From positions 496,001-560,000 of the forward strand of contig NZ_JAGGJV010000002.1 of assembly GCF_017873135.1 (NCBI RefSeq): a stretch of 64,000 bases of DNA. The letters run 5' to 3'. The notes beneath the pieces are model-generated. The model did not search any database, was not told the origin of the DNA, and saw only the letters and a program-made list of their open reading frames with translations. The translations under genes and the position numbers were made by a program. Below are positions 1 to 9,239 of the stretch, one piece after another; within the stretch, counting starts at the first letter, position 1; every line of letters starts with the position of its first letter. The stretch is from Rhizobium herbae. GTDB taxonomy: Bacteria; Pseudomonadota; Alphaproteobacteria; Rhizobiales; Rhizobiaceae.

Positions 1-1190
1 TCGCGGCACTTGCCTTCGCCTTCGGCCTGTTCGAGTGGCTGCGCAGCTTTGTCCTCACCGGCTTTCCCTGGAACGCGATCGGCTATACCGCCATGCCGGT
101 ACCACTGATGATGCAGTCGGCCGCCGTGATCGGTCTTGCCGGCGTCAATCTGCTTGCCGTCTTCGTTTTCGCTGCACCGGCACTCATCGGAACGCGCAAG
201 GGCTTGCGTCCGGGGATGAGCATCGCGGTGCTGTTGGTCGCGGCCCATTTCGGCTACGGATTTTATCGGCTGGCACAGCCTCTGCCGCCACAGCCCGATC
301 CGAACGTCACCATTCGCCTCGTGCAGCCGCTGATCGACCAGTCCAAGAAGATCGACGATGCCGAAAGGATGTCGATCTTCGAGGAGCACCTCAAGCTGAC
401 GGAGGCGCCGGCAGCCGATGGTGGCAAAAGGCCGGATATCGTCGTCTGGCCGGAAACCGCCGTGCCGTTCATCCTGACCGAAAATCCGGATGCGCTGCTG
501 AGGATTTCCGATGTGCTGGAGGATGGCCAGATCCTCATCGCCGGTGCGGTCCGGGCCGAGGACACCGGCGCAGGTCAGCCGCCACGCTATTACAATTCGA
601 TCTACGTGATCGATGATCGTGGCCAGATCGTCGGCGCCTCCGACAAGGTGCACCTCGTTCCCTTCGGAGAGTATCTGCCGCTGGAAAGCCTTTTGTCGGC
701 GGCGGGACTGAACGCGATCGCCGCCGCCATGCCGGGAGGGTTCTCGACGGCAGCGACGCGCTCGCTGCTGACGCTGCCGGGCGGCAAGACGCTCTATCCG
801 TTGATCTGCTACGAGGCGATTTTTCCGGGCGAGATCGGCAATGAAGCACTGCCGGCAAACGCGCTGCTCAATATCACCAACGACGCCTGGTTTGGCAACA
901 CGCCAGGCCCCTATCAGCATTTCCAGCAGGCGCGGCTTCGTTCCGTCGAAACCGGCTTGCCGATGATCCGCGACGCCAACACCGGCATATCGGCAATCGT
1001 CAATGGGCGCGGCGAGGTCGTGACCGGGTTTCCGTTCGGCACAAGAGGATTCGTGGACACAATTTTGCCGGGAAAGCTTGCTTTGCCGATGAGCCCTCAA
1101 GAGCAGGAAAGGAATGCAATGCTGCTGGCGTGTCTTCTCTTCGGCATTGCGGTTATTTCCCGCGCTAGTTTTATTTTGAGAGAGAATTGA
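1..1190 (+). CDS. lnt: Apolipoprotein N-acyltransferase, 5' end outside window
   Basis: This is the C-terminal 395 residues of Lnt, the inner-membrane enzyme that adds the third acyl chain to lipoproteins. The reading frame is open from base 3 without a start, so the N-terminal membrane segments lie upstream of the window. The nitrilase-like catalytic domain is complete: the Glu of WPETAVPF (about base 453), the Lys of DKVHLVPFGEYLP (about 645) and the Cys of LICYEAIFP (about 807) form the expected Glu-Lys-Cys triad. A hydrophobic segment ends the protein, as in the family. In Sinorhizobium the homologue ActA is linked to acid tolerance and sits beside a PhrR-type regulator, which is the arrangement here. 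Confidence 0.96.
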   Translation, partial: AALAFAFGLFEWLRSFVLTGFPWNAIGYTAMPVPLMMQSAAVIGLAGVNLLAVFVFAAPALIGTRKGLRPGMSIAVLLVAAHFGYGFYRLAQPLPPQPDPNVTIRLVQPLIDQSKKIDDAERMSIFEEHLKLTEAPAADGGKRPDIVVWPETAVPFILTENPDALLRISDVLEDGQILIAGAVRAEDTGAGQPPRYYNSIYVIDDRGQIVGASDKVHLVPFGEYLPLESLLSAAGLNAIAAAMPGGFSTAATRSLLTLPGGKTLYPLICYEAIFPGEIGNEALPANALLNITNDAWFGNTPGPYQHFQQARLRSVETGLPMIRDANTGISAIVNGRGEVVTGFPFGTRGFVDTILPGKLALPMSPQEQERNAMLLACLLFGIAVISRASFILREN

Positions 1191-1344
1191 CCAAAAACCC
1201 CTAAAATTGCATAGTGACGATCACCATAGATCTTCACCTATGTTCGGAGGGTTTCCGCCCGGTTACACAACGTTACGTGTAGTCAGCTCTCGGCAAGTGT
1301 CCAGGTTATGGAGCAACTGAAACTTCGCTTATTAGGAAACCGTT

Positions 1345-1764
1345 ATGATAGAAAACAAGAAGAAGCCGAACCCGATCGATATCCATGTCGGCAGCCGGAT
1401 TCGCCTTCGCCGTACCATGCTGGGCATGAGCCAGGAAAAGCTCGGAGAGAGCCTGGGCATCACCTTTCAGCAGATCCAGAAATATGAAAAAGGAACGAAC
1501 CGGGTCGGCGCCAGCCGTCTTCAGAACATTTCAAGCATCTTGAATGTTCCGGTATCCTTCTTTTTCGAAGATGCACCGGGCGATTCGTCAACCGGTTTGT
1601 CGGGCACGGCAGACGCCTCAAGCTCGAACTACGTGGTCGACTTCCTGTCGTCTTCGGAAGGACTTCAGCTCAACCGCGCATTCGTCAAGATCGGCGATCC
1701 CAAGGTGCGTCGCAAGCTGGTGGACCTTGTCAAGGCTTTGGCAGCGGAAGCGGAAGCCGAATAA
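1345..1764 (+). CDS. praR: PraR/PhrR-type XRE-family transcriptional regulator
   Basis: The product is a 139-residue DNA-binding protein. A helix-turn-helix of the Cro/CI type covers about residues 15–70 (RIRLRRTMLGMSQEKLGESL, then ITFQQIQKYEKGTNRVGASR). An acidic linker and a short helical C-terminus follow. Length, sequence style and position between lnt and metK match the alphaproteobacterial PraR/PhrR regulators, which are known to affect biofilm, quorum-sensing and acid responses in rhizobia; that role is transferred from relatives. The gene has about 150 bases of leader after lnt and its own terminator downstream, so it is probably a separate transcript. Confidence 0.85.
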   Translation: MIENKKKPNPIDIHVGSRIRLRRTMLGMSQEKLGESLGITFQQIQKYEKGTNRVGASRLQNISSILNVPVSFFFEDAPGDSSTGLSGTADASSSNYVVDFLSSSEGLQLNRAFVKIGDPKVRRKLVDLVKALAAEAEAE

Positions 1765-1786
1765 GGCTGACGCATAAGGCGGAACT

Positions 1787-1820
1787 GAAAAAAAGCGGCC
1801 GGATAGTGCCGCTTTTTTTG
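1787..1820 (+). terminator. Rho-independent terminator after the XRE regulator
   Basis: An A-rich tract and AAGCGGC pair with GCCGCTT across an 8-base loop, followed by a run of seven T. It separates the regulator from metK. Confidence 0.85.
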
Positions 1821-2025
1821 TGCCCTGATACAGGGATCGATGAATCGGCCGTTTGTGTCGAGGGCGGGCCATCTGCCGTGAAATGCGACTTTAAAGCATC
1901 AAAAGACAGGAAAAGCGTTCCCGTCTTGCGCATATAAAGATATATTTATGTCCTTGTGTGCTTGTTTTTTCGTGGCAAAATCACTAACACGTTTCAAGCA
2001 GTTTTTCTTTGAGGGGACTTCCCGC

Positions 2026-3306
2026 ATGCGCGCAAACTACCTGTTTACGAGTGAATCCGTGGCAGAAGGTCATCCGGACAAGGTCTGTGACCGGATCTCG
2101 GATGAAATTGTTGATCTTGTGTATCGTGAAGCTGCAAAAACAGGCGTTGACCCCTGGGGTGTCCGCATCGCCTGCGAAACGCTGGCGACCACCAACCGGG
2201 TCGTGATCGCCGGAGAAGTGCGGGTGCCCGACACCCTGCTGAAGAAGGACAAGGAAGGCAACGTCCTGAAGGACGCCGCCGGCCATCCGCTGATCAACCC
2301 GGCAAAGTTCAAGGCCGCCGCCCGCAAGGCGATCCGTGAAATCGGCTATGAACAGGCCGGTTTCCACTGGAAGACGGCAAAGATTGATGTACTCCTGCAT
2401 CCGCAGTCGGCCGATATCGCCCAAGGCGTCGATAGTGCCGCCGACAAGCAGGGCGACGAGGGTGCTGGCGACCAGGGTATCATGTTCGGCTATGCCTGCC
2501 GCGAGACAGCCGACCTGATGCCTGCGCCGATCTATTACTCGCACCGCATCCTCGCTCTGCTCGCGGCGGCCCGCAAGGCAGGAGAGGGTGATGCCGGCAG
2601 GCTCGGCCCCGACGCCAAGAGCCAGGTGACCGTGCGCTATGTCAACGGCAAGCCGCAGGAAGTCACCTCCATCGTGCTCTCCACGCAGCATCTGGATGAG
2701 AGCTGGGATTCGGCCAAGGTTCGCTCCGTCGTCGAGCCCTATATCCGCGAAGCGCTGCACGACATCCACATTGCCGATGACTGCAACTGGTACATCAATC
2801 CGACCGGCAAGTTCGTTATCGGCGGTCCCGATGGCGATGCGGGCCTTACCGGCCGCAAGATCATCGTCGATACCTATGGCGGCGCAGCTCCCCATGGCGG
2901 CGGCGCGTTTTCCGGCAAGGACACGACCAAGGTCGACCGTTCGGCTGCCTATGCCGCCCGTTATCTCGCCAAGAACGTCGTCGCAGCAGGCCTTTCGGAT
3001 CGTTGCACCATCCAGATTTCCTACGCGATCGGTGTTGCCCAGCCGCTGTCGATCTACGTCGATCTGCATGGTACCGGCAAGGTAACGGAAGACCAGGTCG
3101 AGGATGCGATCCGCAAGACGATGGACCTGTCCCCATCGGGCATCCGCCGCCACCTCGATCTCAACAAGCCGATCTACGCCAAGACCTCGGCCTACGGCCA
3201 TTTCGGCCGCAAGGCCGGCCGTGACGGCTCCTTCTCCTGGGAAAAGCTCGACTTGGTCAAGCCGCTCAAGGACGCTCTGAAAGAAGAAGCCCTGAAGGCG
3301 GCCTGA
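2026..3306 (+). CDS. metK: S-adenosylmethionine synthase
   Basis: MetK makes S-adenosylmethionine from ATP and methionine in the cytoplasm. The 426-residue protein has the family motifs in order: GHPDKV near residue 16, [12 protein letters not shown] near 150, [13 protein letters not shown] near 265 and [17 protein letters not shown] shortly after. An in-frame ATG lies 78 bases upstream, but ATG 2026 starts the conserved [12 protein letters not shown] and follows a GAGGGG ribosome site at 2011–2016, so this start was chosen. The 200-base leader between the upstream terminator and the start is AT-rich near 1930–1960 and may hold the promoter. SAM made here serves trmB directly downstream. Confidence 0.98.
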   Translation: MRANYLFTSESVAEGHPDKVCDRISDEIVDLVYREAAKTGVDPWGVRIACETLATTNRVVIAGEVRVPDTLLKKDKEGNVLKDAAGHPLINPAKFKAAARKAIREIGYEQAGFHWKTAKIDVLLHPQSADIAQGVDSAADKQGDEGAGDQGIMFGYACRETADLMPAPIYYSHRILALLAAARKAGEGDAGRLGPDAKSQVTVRYVNGKPQEVTSIVLSTQHLDESWDSAKVRSVVEPYIREALHDIHIADDCNWYINPTGKFVIGGPDGDAGLTGRKIIVDTYGGAAPHGGGAFSGKDTTKVDRSAAYAARYLAKNVVAAGLSDRCTIQISYAIGVAQPLSIYVDLHGTGKVTEDQVEDAIRKTMDLSPSGIRRHLDLNKPIYAKTSAYGHFGRKAGRDGSFSWEKLDLVKPLKDALKEEALKAA

Positions 3307-3339
3307 TCCGGCTCTTTACGGATCGACTGATAAAACTAT

Positions 3340-3375
3340 AAAGCGGATGTTTCCTGACGGAGACGTCCGCTTTTA
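3340..3375 (+). terminator. Rho-independent terminator after metK
   Basis: AAAGCGGATGT pairs with ACGTCCGCTTT (one G-T pair) around a 12-base loop and ends in TTTT. It lies just before trmB, so some readthrough or a separate promoter is needed for trmB. Confidence 0.75.
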
Positions 3376-3392
3376 TCGTGAAAGACCGCACT

Positions 3393-4091
3393 ATGACCGA
3401 TCAGCCTCGTCACCGCTCGACCGAAGCCTTCTTCGGACGCCGCAAGGGCAAGCCTTTGCGGGCGCTGCAGGCCACGCATCTCGAAACGGTGCTGCCTGTA
3501 CTCCGCCTCGACCTTGCGGCACCCGCACCCTTGGATATCAGCACGCTGTTCAGGCATCCCGCCGATCGGGTGAGGCTGGAGATCGGCTTCGGCGGCGGCG
3601 AGCACCTGATCCATCGGGCCGTCGAAAGCCCCGCGACCGGCTTCATCGGTGTCGAACCCTTCGTCAATTCCATGGCAAAGCTGGTGGGGCATATCGAGGA
3701 ACGTGGCGCGGAAAACATCCGTCTTCACGATGACGATGCGACGCAGGTGCTCGACTGGCTGCCGGAAGCATCGATCGACCAGATCGATCTTCTCTATCCG
3801 GATCCCTGGCCGAAACGGAAACACTGGAAGCGCCGCTTCGTCTCGGCGGTCAATCTCGATCGGTTCGCACATGTGCTGAAACCCGGCGGCACCTTCTGCT
3901 TCGCCTCGGATATCGATAGCTATGTCAATTGGACACTCGTTCATTGCCGCGATCACGCGGCGTTCGAGTGGACTGCGGAAAACGCGAGCGACTGGCTGAC
4001 GCCCTATCCCGGTTGGCCGAGTACGCGCTACGAGGCCAAGGCACGACGGGAAGGGCGCAAGTCCGCCTATCTGACGTTCCGGCGAATTTGA
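3393..4091 (+). CDS. trmB: tRNA (guanine-N7-)-methyltransferase
   Basis: TrmB methylates G46 in the variable loop of tRNAs using SAM. The SAM-binding motif [15 protein letters not shown] and the family signature [20 protein letters not shown] are both present, and the length (232 residues) is normal. A GTG at 3378 would add five residues (MKDRT), but ATG 3393 gives the usual MTDQ start; neither has a strong ribosome site. The gene directly follows metK, an order common in Rhizobiaceae. Confidence 0.95.
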   Translation: MTDQPRHRSTEAFFGRRKGKPLRALQATHLETVLPVLRLDLAAPAPLDISTLFRHPADRVRLEIGFGGGEHLIHRAVESPATGFIGVEPFVNSMAKLVGHIEERGAENIRLHDDDATQVLDWLPEASIDQIDLLYPDPWPKRKHWKRRFVSAVNLDRFAHVLKPGGTFCFASDIDSYVNWTLVHCRDHAAFEWTAENASDWLTPYPGWPSTRYEAKARREGRKSAYLTFRRI

Positions 4092-4118
4092 CGGCCGAAA
4101 CGCGAAAATTTAATCAGC

Positions 4119-4376
4119 TCAGTGCAGGCTGACAGTCCGCAGGTCGTCTTCCGCAGCCTTGAAGAAGGTGCTCGAGCGGTTGTCGGTGAGAAGAATCGGC
4201 GTGCCGTCGGCGCCGAACAGAGCCCATAGGTCAAGATCGGGATCCATGTCGGGGGCTTCCGGGAAGACACGCGACACTTCGTCGGAACGCATCTTGCGGA
4301 TATAGCCAACCTCGCCGGCGCCCAGATGCGCCAGATCGTTTTTCGACAGATGTGAGCTGACGTGTTTCAATCCCAT
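4119..4376 (-). CDS. DUF1150 family small protein
   Basis: The product is an 85-residue acidic protein with no membrane segment or signal peptide. Its sequence (GEVGYIRKMRSDEV, then DLWALFGADGTPILLTDNRSS) matches the DUF1150 family, which in Rhizobiales and relatives is often encoded directly after a small heat-shock protein gene. That is the case here: the Hsp20 gene is 139 bases upstream on the same strand. No function is established. Co-transcription with the Hsp20 gene is likely but not certain given the gap. Confidence 0.85.
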   Translation of the reverse strand: MGLKHVSSHLSKNDLAHLGAGEVGYIRKMRSDEVSRVFPEAPDMDPDLDLWALFGADGTPILLTDNRSSTFFKAAEDDLRTVSLH

Positions 4377-4515
4377 GAGTCGTACTCCGTGGCTTTGCAG
4401 AATTCACAGTCCGGGAGACGCGAGAAATCTGCAACTCATTGATTCACTGCACGAAGTTCAGGGCCATAGGGGTGAGCCGGGGCTTGATGCAGCCGACAAA
4501 ACGCTGCCGGTTATC

Positions 4516-4947
4516 CTACTCTGGGACCAAAATATTAATTTTCTTTACCATGCGGACAGGTTCCGGCCGGATCAGGTCGACGGACAGCAAACCGTTCTTC
4601 AATTCCGCCTTCGAGACCTGCATTCCGTCGGCCAGAACGAACATGCGCTGGAACTGGCGGGCCGCGATGCCGCGGTGCAGATAGTCGCGTTCGCCGGTTT
4701 CCGCCTGGCGGCCGCGGATGATCAGCTGGTTTTCCTCGGTCGTCACGTCGAGATCATCGTCCGAGAAGCCGGCAACGGCCAATGTGATTCGCAGGCGCTC
4801 CGGCTCGCCGGACGAATCGTCCCCGTGGATGCGCTCGATATTGTAGGGAGGGTAGCCGTCATTGCCCTTGGCAATGCGCTCAAGGGTCTTTTCCATCGCG
4901 TCGAAACCAAGCAGAAGCGGGCTCGTAAAAGGCGTGATCCGGGTCAT
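4516..4947 (-). CDS. Hsp20/alpha-crystallin small heat-shock protein
   Basis: This 143-residue cytoplasmic chaperone holds unfolding proteins during heat stress. The alpha-crystallin domain spans about residues 35–130, with the conserved AELKNGLLSVDL near its end. The C-terminal tail carries the IxI motif (INI) used for oligomer contacts. An open frame continues 93 bases further upstream, but ATG 4947 starts the typical MTRITPF and has AAGGAC seven bases before it. That ribosome site is part of a candidate ROSE thermometer. The nucleoside hydrolase gene is divergent, and DUF1150 follows on the same strand. Confidence 0.95.
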   Translation of the reverse strand: MTRITPFTSPLLLGFDAMEKTLERIAKGNDGYPPYNIERIHGDDSSGEPERLRITLAVAGFSDDDLDVTTEENQLIIRGRQAETGERDYLHRGIAARQFQRMFVLADGMQVSKAELKNGLLSVDLIRPEPVRMVKKINILVPE

Positions 4948-5060
4948 ATCGTAGTCCTTGGCTTTCAAGCGACCGTTTTTACGGACCTGCGAGGCAGCAT
5001 CCGCGAGCCTCAATATGGTAGCTGTGCGTAGCAAGCGCAAGGCGCTTGCGCCGGGCCAAG
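4948..5060 (-). promoter_or_regulatory. Candidate ROSE-type RNA thermometer in the Hsp20 leader
   Basis: On the minus strand the leader carries GUCGCUU (4973–4967) seven bases before the ribosome site AAGGAC (4959–4954). Folded together they give G-C, U-A and C-G pairs, an opposed G-G, an unpaired C and two U-A pairs. This is the arrangement described for ROSE elements, whose signature is U(U/C)GCU opposite AGGA. Upstream lie further hairpins, including GCGCAAG/CTTGCGC near 5027–5045. A CTATGAT near 5073–5067 could be a −10 box, giving a leader of about 113 bases. Called from sequence alone. Confidence 0.65.
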
Positions 5061-5102
5061 AGGCAAATCATAGTCCGCTCGCTGATTTGAGAGGAAGACC
5101 GC

Positions 5103-6047
5103 ATGGCTGTGCCGAGAAAAATTATCATCGATACCGACCCGGGGCAGGACGACGCCGCCGCGATCATGCTTGCCCTCGGCAGCCCCGGCGAACTCGACGT
5201 ACTCGGCATCACGGCCGTGGCGGGCAATGTCCCGGTGGCCCTGACGTCCCGCAATGTCCGGGTGATCTGCGAGCTGTGCAATCGCCGCGACGTCAAGGTA
5301 TTTGCCGGTGCCGACCGGCCGCTCGTCCGCCAGCTGGTGACGGCGGAACATGTGCACGGCAAGACCGGCCTCGATGGCCCCGTGGTCGAGGAGCCGACCA
5401 TGCCGCTGCAGGCGCAGCACGCCGTCGATTTCATCATCGAGACGCTGCTGTCGCACGAGCCCGGCACCGTCACGCTGTGCACGCTGGGTGCGCTGACCAA
5501 TATCGCGCTGGCACTGAACAAGGCGCCGGAGATCGCCCCGCGCATTCGCGAACTGGTGATGATGGGCGGTGGCTTCTTCGAGGGCGGCAACATCACGCCG
5601 GCCGCAGAATTCAATATCTATGTCGATCCGGATGCGGCCGACATCGTCTTCAAGTCCGGCATCCCGATCGTCATGATGCCGCTCGACGTCACCCACCGGG
5701 TCCTGACCTACAAGGCGCGTGTGGAAAAGATCAAGGCGATCGGCTCGCCGGCTGCGGTCGCCATGGCCGAGATGCTGGAATTCTTCGAGCGGTTCGATGT
5801 CGAGAAATACGGCAGCGATGGCGGTCCGCTGCATGATCCGACGGTCATCGCCTATCTATTGCGCCCGGAGTTGTTCAAGGGCCGCGACTGCAATGTCGAG
5901 ATCGAGACCAAGTCCGAACTGACGGTCGGAATGACTGTCGTCGACTGGTGGCAGGTAACGCAGCGCAAGCACAATGCCAGGGTCATGCGCGAAGTCGACG
6001 ACCAGGGTTTCTTCGACCTTTTGACGGAACGCCTCGCGCGGCTCTGA
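5103..6047 (+). CDS. Nucleoside hydrolase (IunH/RihA family)
   Basis: The enzyme cleaves the N-glycosidic bond of nucleosides to give base and ribose. The 314-residue protein begins with IIIDTDPGQDDAAA, the calcium-binding aspartate cluster of the family, with the usual Ile or Val before DD replaced by Gln. A second metal-site motif, GPLHDPTVIAYL, lies near residue 240. Base preference cannot be read from sequence. A GAGAGGAAG ribosome site precedes the ATG. The ribose it releases could feed the ribokinase encoded 3 kb downstream, although the two genes are not in one operon. Confidence 0.93.
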   Translation: MAVPRKIIIDTDPGQDDAAAIMLALGSPGELDVLGITAVAGNVPVALTSRNVRVICELCNRRDVKVFAGADRPLVRQLVTAEHVHGKTGLDGPVVEEPTMPLQAQHAVDFIIETLLSHEPGTVTLCTLGALTNIALALNKAPEIAPRIRELVMMGGGFFEGGNITPAAEFNIYVDPDAADIVFKSGIPIVMMPLDVTHRVLTYKARVEKIKAIGSPAAVAMAEMLEFFERFDVEKYGSDGGPLHDPTVIAYLLRPELFKGRDCNVEIETKSELTVGMTVVDWWQVTQRKHNARVMREVDDQGFFDLLTERLARL

Positions 6048-6059
6048 GACCTCGACATG

Positions 6060-6090
6060 GCAACGGCGCCGCAAGGGCGCCGTTGCTTTA
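6060..6090 (+). terminator. Strong hairpin terminator after the nucleoside hydrolase
   Basis: GCAACGGCGCC pairs perfectly with GGCGCCGTTGC around a five-base loop, followed by TTTA. It lies between two convergent genes and could act on both strands. Confidence 0.75.
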
Positions 6091-6122
6091 GCATCAAGGG
6101 CGTTTGCCCGTCAGACTTGCAC

Positions 6123-6389
6123 CTACGGGGTGGTCGTCGTGCCTGTTGCAGGCGTACCCGTTGCCGGGGTGCCTGTTGCTGGCGTGTCCGTCGCAGGCTT
6201 GTCCGTTGATGGGGTCTCGACAGCCGGCACGTTGACGTTGACTTCGGTGCCGCCACCGCCGTTGATGTTGATAACGCCGGTAAACATCAGCAACCCGCCG
6301 ATGACGACAAGCGCCAGAATCACGGCAACCGCCCATCCGGCGGTGCTGCTGCGACCTGTATTGATAACTGTTGGTCCACGATCAGTCAT
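6123..6389 (-). CDS. Small single-span membrane protein with Thr/Pro/Ala repeat tail
   Basis: I do not recognise a named family. The 88-residue protein has a short polar N-terminus, one membrane span at about residues 17–38 (WAVAVILALVVIGGLLMF), a glycine-rich linker and a low-complexity tail. The tail consists of five-residue units of the type PATGT/PATDT, visible in DNA as 15-base tandem repeats at about 6140–6215. ATG 6389 has a GGAGG site before it; longer in-frame starts upstream look unlikely. The tail is probably outside the membrane. Similar small proteins are common in Rhizobiaceae, but their role is unknown to me. Confidence 0.7.
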   Translation of the reverse strand: MTDRGPTVINTGRSSTAGWAVAVILALVVIGGLLMFTGVININGGGGTEVNVNVPAVETPSTDKPATDTPATGTPATGTPATGTTTTP

Positions 6390-6520
6390 CTCGAATTCCT
6401 CCGCGTTGATAATGTAACTTAAACGCAGAAGTGCAGCGTAAGTTCCCGAAAGCATTGATATTCTTCCAAACCGTTGGGGATGGCGGGCTGATGTAGATCT
6501 CATGGTCGGCGACCAAACGC

Positions 6521-6550
6521 CAAACGGCGCCACAAGGGCGCCGTTTGCAT
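6521..6550 (-). terminator. Hairpin terminator after the first chemoreceptor
   Basis: CAAACGGCGCC pairs with GGCGCCGTTTG around a five-base loop. The T-tract is weak on both strands. The stem is nearly the same as the hairpin at 6060. Confidence 0.6.
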
Positions 6551-6582
6551 CTTTGATTGCCTTCTCCGAAGCGCCGAGGGGC

Positions 6583-8949
6583 TCAGAATTCTTCCCAGTT
6601 GTCCTGGGCGAGAGCGGTGTTGCCGGAAACCTGCGGCACTGCCTTCTGCGGCGCAGCATGGCGTGCCGGCGTCGGCCTTGCCGGAGCGCTGTAGTTCGGT
6701 GCCGGTGTTCTTGCCGGCGCCCGCATGCGGTCGGCGGTGTTGCGCAGCATCTCGGTGGAGGACGGGCTCTGGCGGGCGACGTGGAAGCGCGCGACGAGCG
6801 TGCTCAGCGCCCGCGCTTCTTCGTTCAGCGCCATGCTGGCAGCAGTGGTTTCTTCCACCATCGCAGCGTTCTGCTGGGTCACCTGGTCCATCTGGTTGAC
6901 CGCCGTGTTGATCTCCTTCAGGCCAACCGCCTGTTCGGAGGCCGAGCCGGAGATCTGGCGGATCAGGCCGTTGATCTGAACCACCTGGTCGGCGATCTTC
7001 TGAAGCGCACCGCCAGCACGTCCCACCAGATCGACACCGTCGCGAACCTGGCCGGCCGAGGTGTTGATCAGCGTCTTGATCTCCTTGGCGGCATTGGCCG
7101 AGCGCTGTGCCAGTTCCCGCACTTCCTGGGCGACGACCGCGAACCCCTTGCCGGCATCGCCGGCGCGGGCGGCTTCGACACCTGCATTGAGCGCCAAAAG
7201 GTTGGTCTGGAAGGCGATTTCGTCGATAACGCCGATGATGCGGCTGACTTCGCCGGACGACTGCTCGATGCCCTTCATCGCGGCAATCGCCTTCTGCACC
7301 ACTTCGCCGGACTGCTCGGCGTCGCTGCTGGCGGTCTCGACGGATTTCGCCGCGACCTTGGCATTGTCGGCGCTGGCATTGACCTGCGAGGTCAACTGAT
7401 CAAGCGCCGCGGCTGTTTCTTCGAGGCTTGCGGCCTGCTGCTCGGTGCGGTGCGACAGATCGTTGGCGGCATTGCTGATTTCGCTGGTGCCGGTGCCGAT
7501 GTTGACGACGGAGGTATTGACCGTCTGGATCGTCTCCTCGAGGCTTTCCATGGCGGAGTTGAAGTCGCTCTTCAGCTGCGCATATTCGCCGGGGAAATCC
7601 TCGGTGATGCGGTAGGCCAGGTCGCCGGAGGAGAGCTGCGACAGTCCCTTGGCAAGCTTGGCGACGATCTCGCGCTGGGTGGCGTTGGCCTCGGCACGTT
7701 CGGCTTCGGACTGGCTGCGCTGCTGTTCGGAATGCCGACGCTCATGCTGGGCTTCCGCTTCCAGACGCTTGGTATCGGCGAGCTGGTGGCGGAAGCCTTC
7801 CAGCGCCTTGGCAACCGAGCCGGTTTCGTCGGTGCGGTCCTGCCCGGAGATTGGCGCCGTGTAGATGCCGCTGCTGAGGTTGGCGACGTCGCTGACAAGG
7901 CCGGCAAGCGGCTTTTGAACGAAGCGGCGGACGGCGAGATAAAGGCCGAGAAGCACGGCGCCAAGCACGATCAGGCCGCCGACGATCATCATGTAGGTCT
8001 GATCGACGACCGGCGCGTTGATGGCGCTCTGCGGCACATCGACGAGGACGACCCATGTCGTGTTCACATCGGGCAGGGCAAAGGGATAGACGACACGCTC
8101 GAAGGTCTCGTTACCGTCATAGGTGAGGTCGTGGATCATGCCGGGTTGCGCGCTGGACAGCGCGTTCTTGACGACATCCGCTCCGATCCCGTCATAGTCC
8201 TTCATCAGGAGATCGGGGATCGGGGCGACAAGCCATTTGCCGCTCTGGGACAGGAGTGTCACGCGGCCGGACCCAAAGGGCCGGATATCCTTGACCTTGT
8301 TGGCAAGCGACGTCAGCGATACATCGACGCCGGAGACGCCGAGCAGCTTGCCGTTGGACATGACCGGGTAGGCGATCGAGGACATCGAATTGTTGTCGCC
8401 CGTCGTGGTCTCGGTATAAGGCGGCGACATCGCGCCTTTCAGGCTCTTGGCTGCCAGCGCATACCAGTCGGCCGGATAATCGGAATCGAAGGTCGAGAAG
8501 TCGATACCCGTCTTGCCCTTGGTCCAGTACGGGTTGAGCGTTCCGTCCTTGCTGGCGCCGAAATCCTTCTTGCCGGCATAATCGGCGGCCTTGCCGTCGA
8601 AGGCATTCGGCTCCTCTGCAAACCAGCTGCCGAAGGCGAACGTATTCTTCTCGACATTGGCCTTCAGCATATCGACCACGCCCTTGCGGTCGAGATAGCC
8701 GCCTTCATGTCCGCGGCCGATCACGCCTGCCGTCGAGCGGGCGGCGCCCGCCAGCTCGGCAATGTTGCTGGCGATATCGGATGCGATGGATTTCGCTTCG
8801 GTGCGCGCCTGGTCCAGCACCAGCGTCTCGACGCGATCCTGCGTCTGGGAAATCAGCACGTAGTTGGAGGCAAGAAGAACGAGCGCGATGGTGCCGCCCG
8901 TTACCGCGATAAGTTTGGTCGCCAGCGATTTGGCCTGGAACTTGAACAT
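6583..8949 (-). CDS. Methyl-accepting chemotaxis protein with periplasmic sensor
   Basis: This 788-residue chemoreceptor has a first membrane span at about residues 12–33, then a large periplasmic region of about 280 residues that looks like a double Cache domain. A second span lies at about 315–338, followed by HAMP and a long cytoplasmic signalling coiled coil. The hairpin tip [20 protein letters not shown] followed by [20 protein letters not shown] is near residues 575–620. The C-terminus ends in NWEEF, a tether of the type that binds the CheR methyltransferase. The ligand is unknown; no transporter or che gene is adjacent. It ends in the same pentapeptide as the chemoreceptor at 55.8 kb. 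Confidence 0.96.
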   Translation of the reverse strand: MFKFQAKSLATKLIAVTGGTIALVLLASNYVLISQTQDRVETLVLDQARTEAKSIASDIASNIAELAGAARSTAGVIGRGHEGGYLDRKGVVDMLKANVEKNTFAFGSWFAEEPNAFDGKAADYAGKKDFGASKDGTLNPYWTKGKTGIDFSTFDSDYPADWYALAAKSLKGAMSPPYTETTTGDNNSMSSIAYPVMSNGKLLGVSGVDVSLTSLANKVKDIRPFGSGRVTLLSQSGKWLVAPIPDLLMKDYDGIGADVVKNALSSAQPGMIHDLTYDGNETFERVVYPFALPDVNTTWVVLVDVPQSAINAPVVDQTYMMIVGGLIVLGAVLLGLYLAVRRFVQKPLAGLVSDVANLSSGIYTAPISGQDRTDETGSVAKALEGFRHQLADTKRLEAEAQHERRHSEQQRSQSEAERAEANATQREIVAKLAKGLSQLSSGDLAYRITEDFPGEYAQLKSDFNSAMESLEETIQTVNTSVVNIGTGTSEISNAANDLSHRTEQQAASLEETAAALDQLTSQVNASADNAKVAAKSVETASSDAEQSGEVVQKAIAAMKGIEQSSGEVSRIIGVIDEIAFQTNLLALNAGVEAARAGDAGKGFAVVAQEVRELAQRSANAAKEIKTLINTSAGQVRDGVDLVGRAGGALQKIADQVVQINGLIRQISGSASEQAVGLKEINTAVNQMDQVTQQNAAMVEETTAASMALNEEARALSTLVARFHVARQSPSSTEMLRNTADRMRAPARTPAPNYSAPARPTPARHAAPQKAVPQVSGNTALAQDNWEEF

Positions 8950-9239
8950 GAATGTCCCCGCATTGTGAGAGGTCCACGGGTTTCAAAGCCGCGGAATGAC
9001 GCGATCTGTTGTGGGAGATGCCCCCTCATGGAGCGCCAGATGCCGACCGACATCGTGAGGCCGCCTTTGATCCTGGGAAGGCGACCTTTGTAATTGCCTG
9101 AATAGCGCGATATTTATTAAAATTAGGCCAACAGCGCAGACCGAAATCCCACAGTTTTTGAAGGATTTACGCGCGAGTGCCGCGTTGGCGACCTTCCCTG
9201 TCCTGATTGCGCAGGGGGTGGTCGCCGGATCGTGATCGG

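Noticed and set aside
1821-2025. Possible SAM-sensing riboswitch before metK
   Set aside because: I looked for SAM-II and SAM/SAH-type cores and could not align the conserved bases; a covariance search would decide.
6502-9093. Very long open frame on the plus strand opposite the first chemoreceptor
   Set aside because: Its codon pattern mirrors the chemoreceptor, it has no recognisable domain, and the minus-strand protein is a complete family member.
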